From contig JACAXG010000075.1 of NCBI GenBank assembly GCA_018881555.1, positions 949,814 to 1,013,813 on the forward strand: a stretch of 64,000 bases of DNA. Direction: 5' to 3'. The notes under the pieces are model-generated. The model was not told the origin of the DNA. It did no database searches and saw nothing but the letters and a program-made list of their open reading frames with translations. Positions within the stretch are counted from its first letter, which is position 1; each line of letters opens with the position of its first letter. This DNA comes from Amblyornis subalaris. Its lineage: Eukaryota; Chordata; Aves; Passeriformes; Ptilonorhynchidae. This document shows positions 45,831 through 56,740 of the stretch, piece by piece. Position numbers and translations under genes: made by a program.

Positions 45831-48052
45831 GAAATATTGGAGCTCCGGGGTTTCCCTGCCCCCACTGCTCCCAAACTGGCATCTGTTCCGTGCCGGGCTG
45901 GAGCAGCAGATGCCTGGTTGCAGCTAATGACAGCAGTAGTCTGTTAACAGATGCCACGAATGTAGCAACAGCCTTTGTCTGAGCCAAGCACCAAGTGCTG
46001 CAGAGGCGGCGGGGCCAAGGCCTTTCCCTCCCTGGATAGGTCCGAGCTGGAGCTGCAGCTCAGCCCTGCTCCCTCCCCGGCTGCCAGAAGGGACACAGCT
46101 CCAGGGCTGGCTGGACTGGGGGGTGTAACCCTGCTCATCCCTCCGGGAGCACGGACGGGGCGATTCCCCAGGACGAGCATCCCTCTCTCCTACACCAGCA
46201 CTTTGCTGGGTACTGAACCTGACACTTGCGGCCCCCTCTTCTCGTTTTCCCTGCCTGGTTCCCTTTGGANCTGCTGCCAGGAGGCTGCTGGCAGCCAGCC
46301 CCGTGCAGGCAGGAGCGCGTGGGAGTCACAGCNGTGCTGGTTCTTCCCTGCTCCAGCTCTCCCCGTCCCACCCAGTGCACCCAGCCCGGCCACTGGTCAT
46401 CCCTGTCACCCNGCTCATCCTTCTGCCAGCGCTGCCGTGGCTGGGGTGACATCCCCACCACAGCTGGGGTGGCATCTCCATCACCACTGACTCCCTCTGC
46501 CACCCTCCTCAGCCCAGCAGCACAAGGGAGTTTCATTTCTGCACAGGACGTTTGAGGACAGGGGTTTAAATGAAGCATCCCTACGGCACCAGGAGCAACC
46601 CTTCCTCTGCTGTAGCTCCCGGGGATGAGCAGAAAGGGTTCAGTAAGGTGAAGTGTTTCAAGGGTGCTGAGTGCTGGATGTGTGGCAGAAGCCCTGGGCT
46701 GTGCATGGGCTGCTGGGGGGGCTTTGTGGCCAGCCAGGTGCGTGCCAGGCTCCCATAAACCTCCTCAGGCACTCAGTGGAGGGAGCAAAGGTGCAATCCT
46801 GCACCCAAGGGAGTCCCAAGGGCTTGAACAGCTCCACGTCAGGTCCTGGGGCACCAGTGCCGACCCTCATTTTTCAAAGCTCCCTCCCTCAGCCTCCCCA
46901 TGCCCATTTCCCCAGCCCCACNGGAGATTAGGCCACATTAACCATCCAGGGGTCTCCTGCCCACAGTGCCATCAGCAGTGGTGACGTGCCCTCATGCAGA
47001 GCAGACCCCTCATTGCTGAGCAAATTGCAGGTTTAAAATCAAACCTGTCTCTGGGAATGTGGGAAACACAGCACTACCCACAGCGGAGAACTTCTGTGCT
47101 GCCTCGGAAAATATTTAACAAGATTAATCCACTTTCCTGCAAATTAGTTAATAAAAATTGATTTCTCCTGGTGCTGAACACTTGTTTTCACCAAAGGTAC
47201 TTTTTAGGAGTACTTGCAACCTCCTGATACAGATAAAGCTAAAAGCCTGGTCAGATTTTTGGGTGTTCCTACNCAAAGCTTGTCCTCCTCGGGGTGTCTG
47301 TGCTCTCTGTGGGGAGCCTGGTGCGAGTGGCTGCTTTGCACANGGCACTGCACTTTATTCCTGAGAGGAGGCCAGAAATCCAGATCCAGGTCTCCAAAAT
47401 GCTCTGTCTGGAGGTCGGTGGTGATGCNGACCCACCCTGGCACCCCCAGCACCTCTCCTGCCAGGAGACCCTTCCAGCTGCAGGAGGGGGAAGCCTCCTG
47501 CTCTCCCCCTGCCCAGATGGAGAAGCTGAGGCAGGAGCAGCCCCTCGCACCCAGCCAGCCCCTGCCGAGCCCCTTCCTCCTCTCCACACTCATATTTCCT
47601 TGGAGTTATCACCCTGCCACGCTGGATAGGTCAGGACAATACGGCGAAGAACCAAATGAAGAGAGTTTTTAACCAACACACAGGAGCCTAAAGGATAATT
47701 AAATGACAAGACTTACCAGCCCCCGTGGGGCATTCCCATTGTACAACAGATCAAAAAATGTTTCCTTTCCAAAGGAAAACCAGTGGCTGATCTACCTTTT
47801 GCTGAATCCATTAGACAACTCAACTGAAACAAGTCTCACGTTTTTTAATGTGACCAGCTGATCCAATCCCCCCCTTTCGATTTCCCCAGATGGCAGGAGC
47901 AGCTGGAATGGCACATCCTTCCCTGCCAGCACCGCAGCATCACCTGGCCATGGACAGATCCACATGCCCTGTGCTTTGCCTGGGCAGAGCAGGGAGGGAA
48001 GCAGCGAAGGGAGAGGTGTCAATCGTGCAAAATGTTTTCCTCTTCAGCCATC

Positions 48053-48080
48053 AAACAAACAAACAAACAAACAAACAAAC
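48053..48080. repeat. (AAAC)n microsatellite
   Basis: Seven CAAA/AAAC units. Confidence 0.95.
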
Positions 48081-50269
48081 CTCTTGCATTCTCAGTCTGG
48101 AGAGGCTTTACACACCAGTTCATGCTGCAGCAGCTACACACTCGTAGGTGCAAGCTGACGGCAAGGGGCTCATGCACAAAGAGGGAACTTGGCTCAGCAT
48201 CATATTGAAAGAGGTTGGACCAGGAAGAGAAGTCAAAATTTTTGGTTGAAAGTTTTTCTATTCCAATACACTGGGTTTTTTAATAAAAGGATCTGCTTCC
48301 CGCAGAGTATTTGCATCTACTTCTTTTCACAAAGAAGCCCACACATGACAGCAAAGAGCCCCTGCCCCGCCGACCTTTTGGACTGGGATGATTAAAGAAA
48401 AAAATTAAAGCAGTGATGATGTTTTCCATGGCAAAAGCGGCATTTTGGCGTGCCTGGCGCAGAGGATGGAGCTGGTGCCGGTGCCCAGGCGCTGCTTTGC
48501 CCTCCTCACAATGCAATCAACCGTTTACCCGGCATTGGCTATAAATGTGCATTTAATTGGGCACCTTTGCTCCCTGTTCCCCCCCTCCCCTGCTCCGAGG
48601 GCTGTCTGAATGCGAGGGGGAGCAGCCTCCGATCCAGCCGCCCCCAGCCCGGGGTCCCCCCTCCCCTCTCCCCGGGGCCCACAAAGGAGAGGTCGCTGCC
48701 GTGTCAAGTGGGGTGTGGAGCCCAGCTGAGGAGCTCGAGAGCTGAATTGTGCCAATTTGTGCAGGCAGCGCCCGCCGACAAAACTCGGCATCGGGAGGCA
48801 TGAGCCGGCATATGGTGCCTCACTCAAGGGCCTGTCATTCAGGGCACCGGCAAGTGATGGCTCTCTCAGCCTCCCTTTATGGCCTCTCCGCTCCGTGCCG
48901 GGGAGCGCCGAGGGGCCGGGAGGAGGAGCGGGCACGGCAGCGCCTCCGCTCCATCTGCACCCCGAGCCAGCCGAGCGTGGAGCTCTTTCTTTATCCCTCT
49001 GCCCTCCTCCCGTGTTCCCCGACGGCCCAGGGAAGGAACGGCTCGTGTCGGCACAGGGACTGCGTTTGGGCTCAATTTCGTGCTGGTTCGTTCCCAAAAA
49101 AACCCTGGCTGCGTGCGCGGCTGCGGCCGCTCCTGGCTGCGCTTCCCGTTCCCTTCTCCCAGCTCGTGGACATCCCTCCTCTCCCTCCAGCCCACCCTTC
49201 AGCCAGGGCTTGTCCCTGTCCTCAAAGCTGCCCTTTTACAAGCAGAAAAGCTGTTGGCGTGAAAGAACTACGAAGAGCCACCACAGCCACCACTTAAAGC
49301 CCCTTTCAGGAGCAGAAGGTTTTCAGCTCTCAAAGAAAGAGGGTTTTTGTTCTGGCTTTGATGTTTCTGGNGTCTGGGACTCTCCGCTCTTTTCTCCTCA
49401 GTTCCGAGCAGGCAGATATAATCACCCTCCTCGTTCCCTGCCTCTATTCATCGGTGCATTTTAAATAAAGTAACAACACAATCCCCAATTTGGGAACCAA
49501 CCTCAAATTAGTGCCTGCACCGCTTTAGCGGGGGAGATTTAATCAGGTGGTTAAGCTCCCGTTCTGTGAGAGGCTGCAGCTCCTCACGGGGGGTTTGGAA
49601 GCTGCTCAGGGCAGGGTGGGAGGAGGGGGACANCTCTGGCCGTGTCCCCCTGCAGACCCCAGCACCCCACTGCTCCTGCTTATCTCCACCCCAGATCCAC
49701 GGCTGGGAAGAGCCACGTCTCCCTGGGAAGGGATGTGCCTTGTGCAGTGCCCTGTGCCACCTTCTCATGCCAGATGATCCCTTCNCATCCCAGGCCTCAT
49801 CCCCATCCAGTCCTGTCCCGTATCACACCATACACGGGAGAAGGGCCAGAGTCAGAGCACTGACAGGGAACTGCACGGACCTGATTCCCACCTCACAGTT
49901 CCCACCCCATGAGCTGGCTCTGATGAAGGGGTGGATGCCCTGGTTCTGTGTGTGATTCCATCCTTACTCAGGGAGGATGCTCCACTTCCAGCAGGTACCT
50001 AATCCCTGGATGGCTCCCACCATCCCATCGGCGGTGCCTTGAAGAGCAAATCCCTTCTTGCGACACCCGGAACAACCCCACACAGGGCAAACCAGGGGGG
50101 AGCACTCTCCTGTCTCTCTNTTTAGGTGAAAAAATGGATATTGATGTGCTTCCCCTCCTCTGCCAGGCCCTGCCTGCCCACCAAGCCGGGAGCTGCTGGG
50201 GGATGAGGACGCGGTTCACCGGAGCATCCCAGTGCTGAACCTGCTGCCCACCTTCCCACACGCACCAGG

Positions 50270-50700
50270 CTGTGCCACGGCCACCGCAGCCCTGGCAGGG
50301 GTGGTTTGGGAGCGCGGGAGGGCAGGGGCGGGCGGGCAGAGGCCCTGGCACGGCACGGCACGGCACAGCACGGCACGGCAGAGCCCAGCACGCAGCGGCC
50401 CCGCAGCTGCCGCGGCAGTTGGGGGAACAACCCTTTAGAGACACCGTCTGTCGGCGGCTCCGGGGACATTGTCTCGGACCCCGGCACACCCCACCCCTTG
50501 CCTTGCCCTTCCCGGCGCATCCCCGCCGCCGCCCCTCGCTCGGGTTCAATGAGCGGCCGGGCAGGGACCGCAGCCCGGCACATCCCACCCGGCTGAACCC
50601 CAGCAAACCTTCGGGACCAACTTCCCACTTCTTTCCGGGCAAGTTGGCCCGCGGGTGCTGCGTCAACCCCGCGTGCCCGCTCCGGGGTGAGCTTCCCAGC
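50270..50700. promoter_or_regulatory. CpG-rich segment with (GGCAC)n
   Basis: A pentanucleotide GGCAC array (about 50347-50385) sits inside a CpG-rich stretch immediately left of the AT-rich element at 50790-51190. Confidence 0.45.
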
Positions 50701-50789
50701 CACGTTCCCGGCTAATCTCCCATCGCTTCCCTGGACATCCTCGGCCTGATTTCCCTGAAGTTGCTCAGCCCGCATTGAATGGAAGCGGC

Positions 50790-51190
50790 TTTAATGTCAG
50801 AGGCAGATGGGCACCTCACAAAGGCCCCTCACCTCTCCAAGCTGGTCTGTCCACATGCCTGATTAAATCCTAATACAGAAGTTAGAATTGATACAGTGGC
50901 TCTGGGGTGATTCAATTAGTGCAGCAGGCATGGAGAAAACAGCACAAAGAGATGTGGTAGTTAGAAAGTCATTTTCTTTTGATCATTATAGCATCTCACA
51001 CGTGGAAGCAGAAAATTATAGGCTCATGCGTCTTTGCTTAATATCCTCTGGGGCCAGATTTGTCGTAACATTGAAGTTAGCTGTCAGAATTGACAAAATC
51101 ATGTGGTGTTGATGAATTTACAGTGCTGCTCTTAAAAGCCGAAGCAGGATCCAGGAAATGTCTGCCAGACAAATGTATTCAGGTTCTATA
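50790..51190. promoter_or_regulatory. Candidate conserved non-coding element
   Basis: About 400 bp of unique, CpG-poor sequence. It holds TGATTAAATCCTAATAC, GATTCAATTAGTGC, TTTTGATCATTATAGC, CACACGTGGAAG (E-box), TGTCAGAATTGACAAAATC and a CTATAAAATCACC at the right end. It contrasts sharply with the GC-rich flanks on both sides. Confidence 0.5.
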
Positions 51191-52739
51191 AAATCACCTT
51201 TCCCTCCCTCCCTCCCCGCCCCCTCCCTTGGCCGCGCTCCCTCCCGGCCTTTGTGGTGGCTGCGCCGCCGGTGCAGATGCCGGGCTGGGACGGGCGCCAG
51301 CTGACCGGGAGCTGTCCCCATGTGCTGCCTTTCTTCTGGGGGTGCCACGGCCCCTGCAGCCCTGGGACACCTCTCAGAGCACCTGTGCCCTGAAAGGCCC
51401 AGCAAGCACAGAGCTCCAACCCAGCAGACACTGCTAAGAGTGCAGGAAAGCTCCTTTTTGAAGCTCCCCGAAGCAAGTTTGGTGCTGGAGAGCGGCAGCC
51501 AGCGATCCTCATCCAAGCTCCGGCCGTCAGCACACGGCACAAAATGCAGCAGTCGCAGAGCCCCACGCACCTGGAGGGAGGAGCACAGCCCTGGCCTGGG
51601 ATGCTCAGGACCCNCTGCTCCTGCTGCAGCACAAACCCCTCCTGGGTCAGCCACTGAGGGACCCCCAGGTCCGTGGGAACGGGGGACTCAGGGGAGGGGA
51701 CCCCTGGCATGGTGGGGCTGGTGTGTCCCCACGTCAGGGAGGACTGGCTGTCCTGCCCGTCCTGGCTGTCCTGCCCGTCCTGGCTGTCCTGCCCGTCCTG
51801 GCTGTCCTGCTGGCTGGCACAGGGAAGAAGCCACCCCTCCATCTCCATGGGACTCTGCTCGGAGCAGCTGAACCCACGGCACTGGAGCAATCTGCCGCTG
51901 CCAGTCCACCTCCCACAGCACCCTCAATGTCTCACATGCTGCCTGGGTTCTGAAACCAAACATCCACCAACCCTCTGATCCCAAACACCGTCGGAGCATC
52001 TCCCACTGTCCCACAAGGTGTACATCACTCAACACTAAACAACCCACAGACATGGGAATACACTTATTCCAGGACATATTTCCCTGCCCTGCCCTGGAGA
52101 GGTGGAAGGGTTCAAAGGCCCCATTGCNTCTTGCCTGGGGAACCCTTCCTGCCGTGGGATCCTTGATGCCACAAGCACGGGGCCAGTGCCTTCCGATCCC
52201 TCCCCGCGCCACGGGAGCCCCTGGAGCTCATTAACCGAGCTGTGCTCGTTGTTTTGCCCTTGCTGAAGCAGCTCCAATATTCCTCCTGTATTTAACACCA
52301 GCCCCATCTCAGCTGCTCTCTCTGCACATCCACGCACCGAGGGTCCTGCCGACAAATTCGGATGACGGATTTTTTAAATTTTTTTTTTTTTTTTTTTGAG
52401 AACAGGGAAATATTTTGGCTCTGGAAAGATGGGAATGCAGTTTTCCCATCACACCAGCCAGGGAGGAGAAGCCAAAGCGAAAGCACGTGCAGGGCCCAGC
52501 CTGTCTGTTCTCAGCCAGCGTGACACTGATGGAGCCAACGGTGCTGGCTCTTGGCACAGCGTGCCCAGGGCTGGACCTGCATTCCCTCGGGAAAACCATT
52601 CCTGCTGCTTCATTCTGGTGGGAGAGGTGGCTCACAACGTGTGCTCCAGCACCAGGAGAGGCACGTGGATGTCCTGCTGGCCTTCCCCTTTCATCTCTTT
52701 GTGTCCATCCTTCCTCTGCAGAGGGATATTCTCAGCCAA
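51191..52739. other. Intergenic, no gene seen
   Basis: GC-rich sequence with an 18-bp minisatellite (51745-51812) and a T run (52380-52397). No gene. Confidence 0.55.
51745..51812. repeat. 18-bp minisatellite
   Basis: Between three and four units of TGGCTGTCCTGCCCGTCC starting at 51745, 51763, 51781 and 51799. The period is a multiple of three, so it produces open repeat frames on both strands. Confidence 0.93.
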
Positions 52740-53120
52740 GTTCCACATGCTTGATTTGAATAATTTTTTAAAATATTTCTAATCAAGAGGTGAACTTGTG
52801 AGGGATTTTTTTTTTAAGGTTGCCATCCGTAAGAAAATGCTATTTCTAACCAACTTCTATGATTTTTGGGGAGTGAGTTTTATGCAGTTTGTTCATCTTG
52901 AGGAATCTCTTTACCTTCTATTCTTCCATCTCTGTCTGGTCTTCAAGATATGCTAATCAGTGTGTAAGTATATCCTTTCAAATAATTATCATACATTATA
53001 CTCTACTCATCTCTGTATAATTTCCTCATATGCATAATCGTATTTGACTTCCTTATGAATGTAAAAACCATCTTACCTTGGGCAAGTTAATCTTCATTGA
53101 TTGAATATCAAATTCATTTG
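52740..53120. promoter_or_regulatory. Candidate conserved non-coding element with POU-like sites
   Basis: AT-rich unique sequence with ATGCTAAT (52950-52957), TCAAATAATTATC, TATGCATAATCG (TGCATAAT at 53031-53038) and TTCATTGATTGAATATC. The two POU-like octamers lie about 80 bp apart. Confidence 0.5.
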
Positions 53121-55679
53121 AATGTGTTAGCAAAGCCTTCCCCCCTCCCTCCTGAACAGGAGAAAACGGAAGAGAAATACACATTTCCCATCCTGCTGCT
53201 GAAGAATTTGTGTTTATTTGGTCTTTATCTCTCATTTTGCTCTCTAAGTCCCTTTTTGCTGCCCCACTTCTCTCTCTGTTTCTTTAAATAAAAGTTACAA
53301 AGGAGAAAAGCCAAATAACAACGGCTCCTGCCTTATTTTCAGATGAAAAATGCCTCTTTCCCTGTGCTTCTGAGAAGAATAATTAAGGAACCGCAGAACC
53401 TCGATAATAACTAACTTCAAAAGGGTGAAAAGCAAAGCCAAGAGTCCTCCAAATGAAACGCGATCCCCCCAGGAAATGCCGGTGTGGGAAATCAGGCTTT
53501 CTTCTTGAAACTGTTTGTGGGCTTTGCTAGAAACAAACCCCACACACAACCCCCCTGATGTCCCTCCGGCACACGGGGCCCACCCTGAGCCAAGGAAGGT
53601 GGGACTGACCCTGCCTCTGCCCCTCCTCCTGCCCAGACCTACAGCCTCCTGGAAATCTCCCTGCACGCCCTTCTGCGGGGCGGGATACAAGGCTCCAGGG
53701 GGAAAACAGGGCAAGAAGAACCCCTTGCTTTCAACAGGGATGGGTTTTCACCTGGATAAAGCTGGGGCTTCCTGCAGGTGAGCTCCTCTTTGAGGGGAAT
53801 TGCCCCGATGGTCACCTGCCAGTCATCACTTCAGCAGCTCCCCTGAGCTGAAGTCCTTAAAGCACCTCTCATGCAGGAGACAACTGTTCAATAATTGGGT
53901 TTGCCAATCCTGATGGAGCCTTGGGGCAGAAACTGCACAGGGAACTGCTGGAACTGCCCCAGTCCGGGACAGGGATGTGCCCACACCACAGAGAGAAGCT
54001 CCAAGCCGACTGCTCGGCTGCTGTCCCCAAATCCCAGGCTATGAAATACTCCCAGCTGAGTTTAACATTTGTCAAAGTTTTGTTCTGCCTTTAAAANCAA
54101 AAAAGTCAAAACAATAACAAAGCAAAAAATTCATGAATGCCANTAACATTCAAATCTCCCCCAGATTAGGCTCCTCGCTGGCCTCAGCTGGAGCAGGCGC
54201 CGGTAAATCAGCGCTGGGGAAATGCCCTGGTGATATTTTCTTATCCAGAGTTTGGGAAGCAAATGATACGATCAGACAAAGCCCAGTGTTATTTGTNTGG
54301 CAGAGCCCTGCCAGGCTCCAGGCCTGGAAGGAGCACTGGGCTGGGTGGTGGGTACAGCCCTGGCCAGCCACGATCCCTTTCCCCTCAGCACCTTNACAAC
54401 CAGGGATTTGTCACTCCCAGCCTCCAAGGGAGTCGCTTTGGCCCCTTCTCCAGACATCCGACAGCTCGGTGGGAGCTGCCGCTCCGAGTGGGCTGACGGA
54501 TGTCCGGAAATCCGGGCTCCGGGCCAAAGGCCACGGATTCTGCCCGGGCAAAGCTTCCAGCCTGGGAAACCTGGACATATGGGAGCCCCTGTCCGTGCCA
54601 TTGCGAGCCCTGAGCCAGGAGGGCGGCAGGAGCAGGATGGCCAAGGCTGTGTCTATTTTCNGCTCTGTCGGTACCAGGAGGGAAANGTGAGTTACGTAGT
54701 GTAAAAGGGGAAAGCTGTTTTGGGGGATTGGTGGAGGAGACAGCAGTGCACCAGACAGGCGAGATTATATCATGATTAATCAAGTTAATGTGCTGTACAC
54801 TGTTAACACTAAAATTTTCAGAAGAGGCACGACCGGTTTGCGTGATGGGGGTTTGATTCCTCTTGATTGGAATGGGTTAATTCCCTACAAAACATAGATT
54901 TTTTCCTGCCCAGCTCTCAGACTCCCTCCCAGCCTGAACCAGCCTTTGTGCAGAGCGAGGGCCTGATCCATCGAAACCCTGGATGAACAGGGTGCTCCAA
55001 GCCTGGAGCATCTCTCGAGATGATGCTTCAAGGCTCTGTGCTCCCATAGGAGATGTCCTGGGAGAAGAGGGGACATGAAATGGCAGGAAAGCTGGACAAG
55101 GCTGCTGGGTGAGAGATGGGGGCAGCTGCTGATACAATTTTGGGGCATTTTGCTCCTTTTACACCAATACTGAAGTTTCTGGAATGCCAAGTCCTTGCTA
55201 AGCAGGTCACAGCACAGATGGAGCACCCTGAGTGTGTTTTACTCTCAAAGTATCGATGACCCCGAATCAGGTAAAACTGAGCATCCCACTCTCTACCCCA
55301 AACCCCCCACGTCCTTGGGAACAATCATTTTGGGTAGATGGCTGGCATGAGGTGTTCTCCCTGAAATCCTTCCCCAGATTTCCCCTGCCCTGTGTGAACG
55401 GACACAGGGGCACAACCCAGGAGTGGCCGAGGTCCCCTGGGCAGGTGACCAGGGGCGCCGGGGACAGGGAGTCCCTTTGCCACGTGCCTCATCCATCAGG
55501 GCCCGGACAACGCCTCCCGATGGGGATTTAATGATGATGAGCAGCAGACCCCGTCCTGCTTTTACGTCACCCCTGGGAGGCCGGGGAGAGCCAGNCGCTC
55601 CCGGCCGTGCACTTTCCCTGACCCTTGAACCCCGGGGCCGGCACTTTTATGGGGATGAAGCGACACAGTTCCTGTAACC
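53121..55679. other. Intergenic, no gene seen
   Basis: Mixed composition. An AT-rich patch at 54690-54880 holds CATGATTAATCAAGTTAATG, a paired TAAT arrangement. No exon is recognised. Confidence 0.55.
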
Positions 55680-55870
55680 TGCCTCGGGGGCCCTGAAAAA
55701 TTAGACTGAATCAAAGCAGAAAATGAGTTTTCATTTATCTTGTGATGATGCACGAGGTTACATGAAAGACAAATAGCTGCTTCTGACTCTTCCTTTATCA
55801 TTGTCACTGCAATTAATAGGCTGTGGCCTTCGTTACTGTGTTAGCGCTAAAGAGACCGCGGGCCCCGGGG
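55680..55870. promoter_or_regulatory. Candidate regulatory block
   Basis: AT-rich unique sequence with GCAATTAATAGG and a GTTAGCGCTAA palindrome-like stretch (about 55840-55850), set between GC-rich segments. Confidence 0.35.
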
Positions 55871-56349
55871 GACGTTAACGAGAGGAGAAAAGCAGCGCAG
55901 GCTCCTCAAAGTTCTGTCGTGTTCCAACATCTAACCTGGTTCTTGCCGCTGCAGCGCTGGTGACTCAGCCAGGCCAGGCTGACGCTGCCAGGGCTCATCC
56001 GTCGCCCCCATCAGCGGCGTCACCGCTCGCCGTGCCTCGGGTGGCAGGGGATGGGTGGCAGGGAAGGGCCAGGGAACAGGGACGAGCCTTTCCCGAGGCT
56101 CGATGGCCTTCAGTGACCACCCTGTCCTGCGGTGGTGGTCGCCAGGGTGGGTGGTCCCCAGCTGGCCTCTAGGTCGAGATGGGAGTTGGATGTTCCCACT
56201 GGGAAGGTGGGGCTTGGATTTATTCTGCCCTCTGCCTGGTGTTTGGGCTGTGGGGCTCTGGGAGCTGGACTGGGACCAGTGAGGACCAGCAATCCCCCCT
56301 GGAGGGAGTCACAAAGCTGAGGAAGATGTTGGGGTTCAGTGTGGAGACT

Positions 56350-56740
56350 TCTCCACCTTCAGTTTGAGAATCACATTTGAAACTCTTTGTACAAATCAGA
56401 GACAAACTTTGCTGTATAATTAGGAGCTTAATTAAATCTACCTCAAATTTTCTGAAGACTTTGTGGGCTCATGCTTACATTAATTCAGGGGTTTCCCATT
56501 TGAAGCTAACTCTGCCTTGCAACCTGCTTTTGACCTTCATCATTAATTTTCGGTGCTAAAACACTTTGACAGGGTTTGGCATAGCCTATTCTTACGTGAT
56601 TGTGGCTCTGTTCTCTCTAATTGGTGCTTTTGGAGGTTAATTGAAAAGGAATCCACGACTGGCAAATCAAAATTAAGAGAATTTTGTAGGGATTAAAGTT
56701 GTCCCAAAACAGTAGGGAGAAAAATGTTTATGGGGGGAAA
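56350..56740. promoter_or_regulatory. Candidate conserved non-coding element
   Basis: AT-rich unique sequence with GTATAATTAGGAGCTTAATTAAATC, TACATTAATTCAGG, CATCATTAATTTTCGG and TCTAATTGGTGC: four homeobox cores in about 220 bp. Confidence 0.45.

Larger units (their letters stand above)
45831..50789. other. Intergenic, no gene seen
   Basis: The segment contains an (AAAC)n array (48053-48080), AT-rich patches (47010-47170, 47690-47860, 49400-49550) and a CpG-rich part (50270-50700) with GGCAC repeats. Frames of up to 235 codons at 48757-49464 show no domain. Confidence 0.55.
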
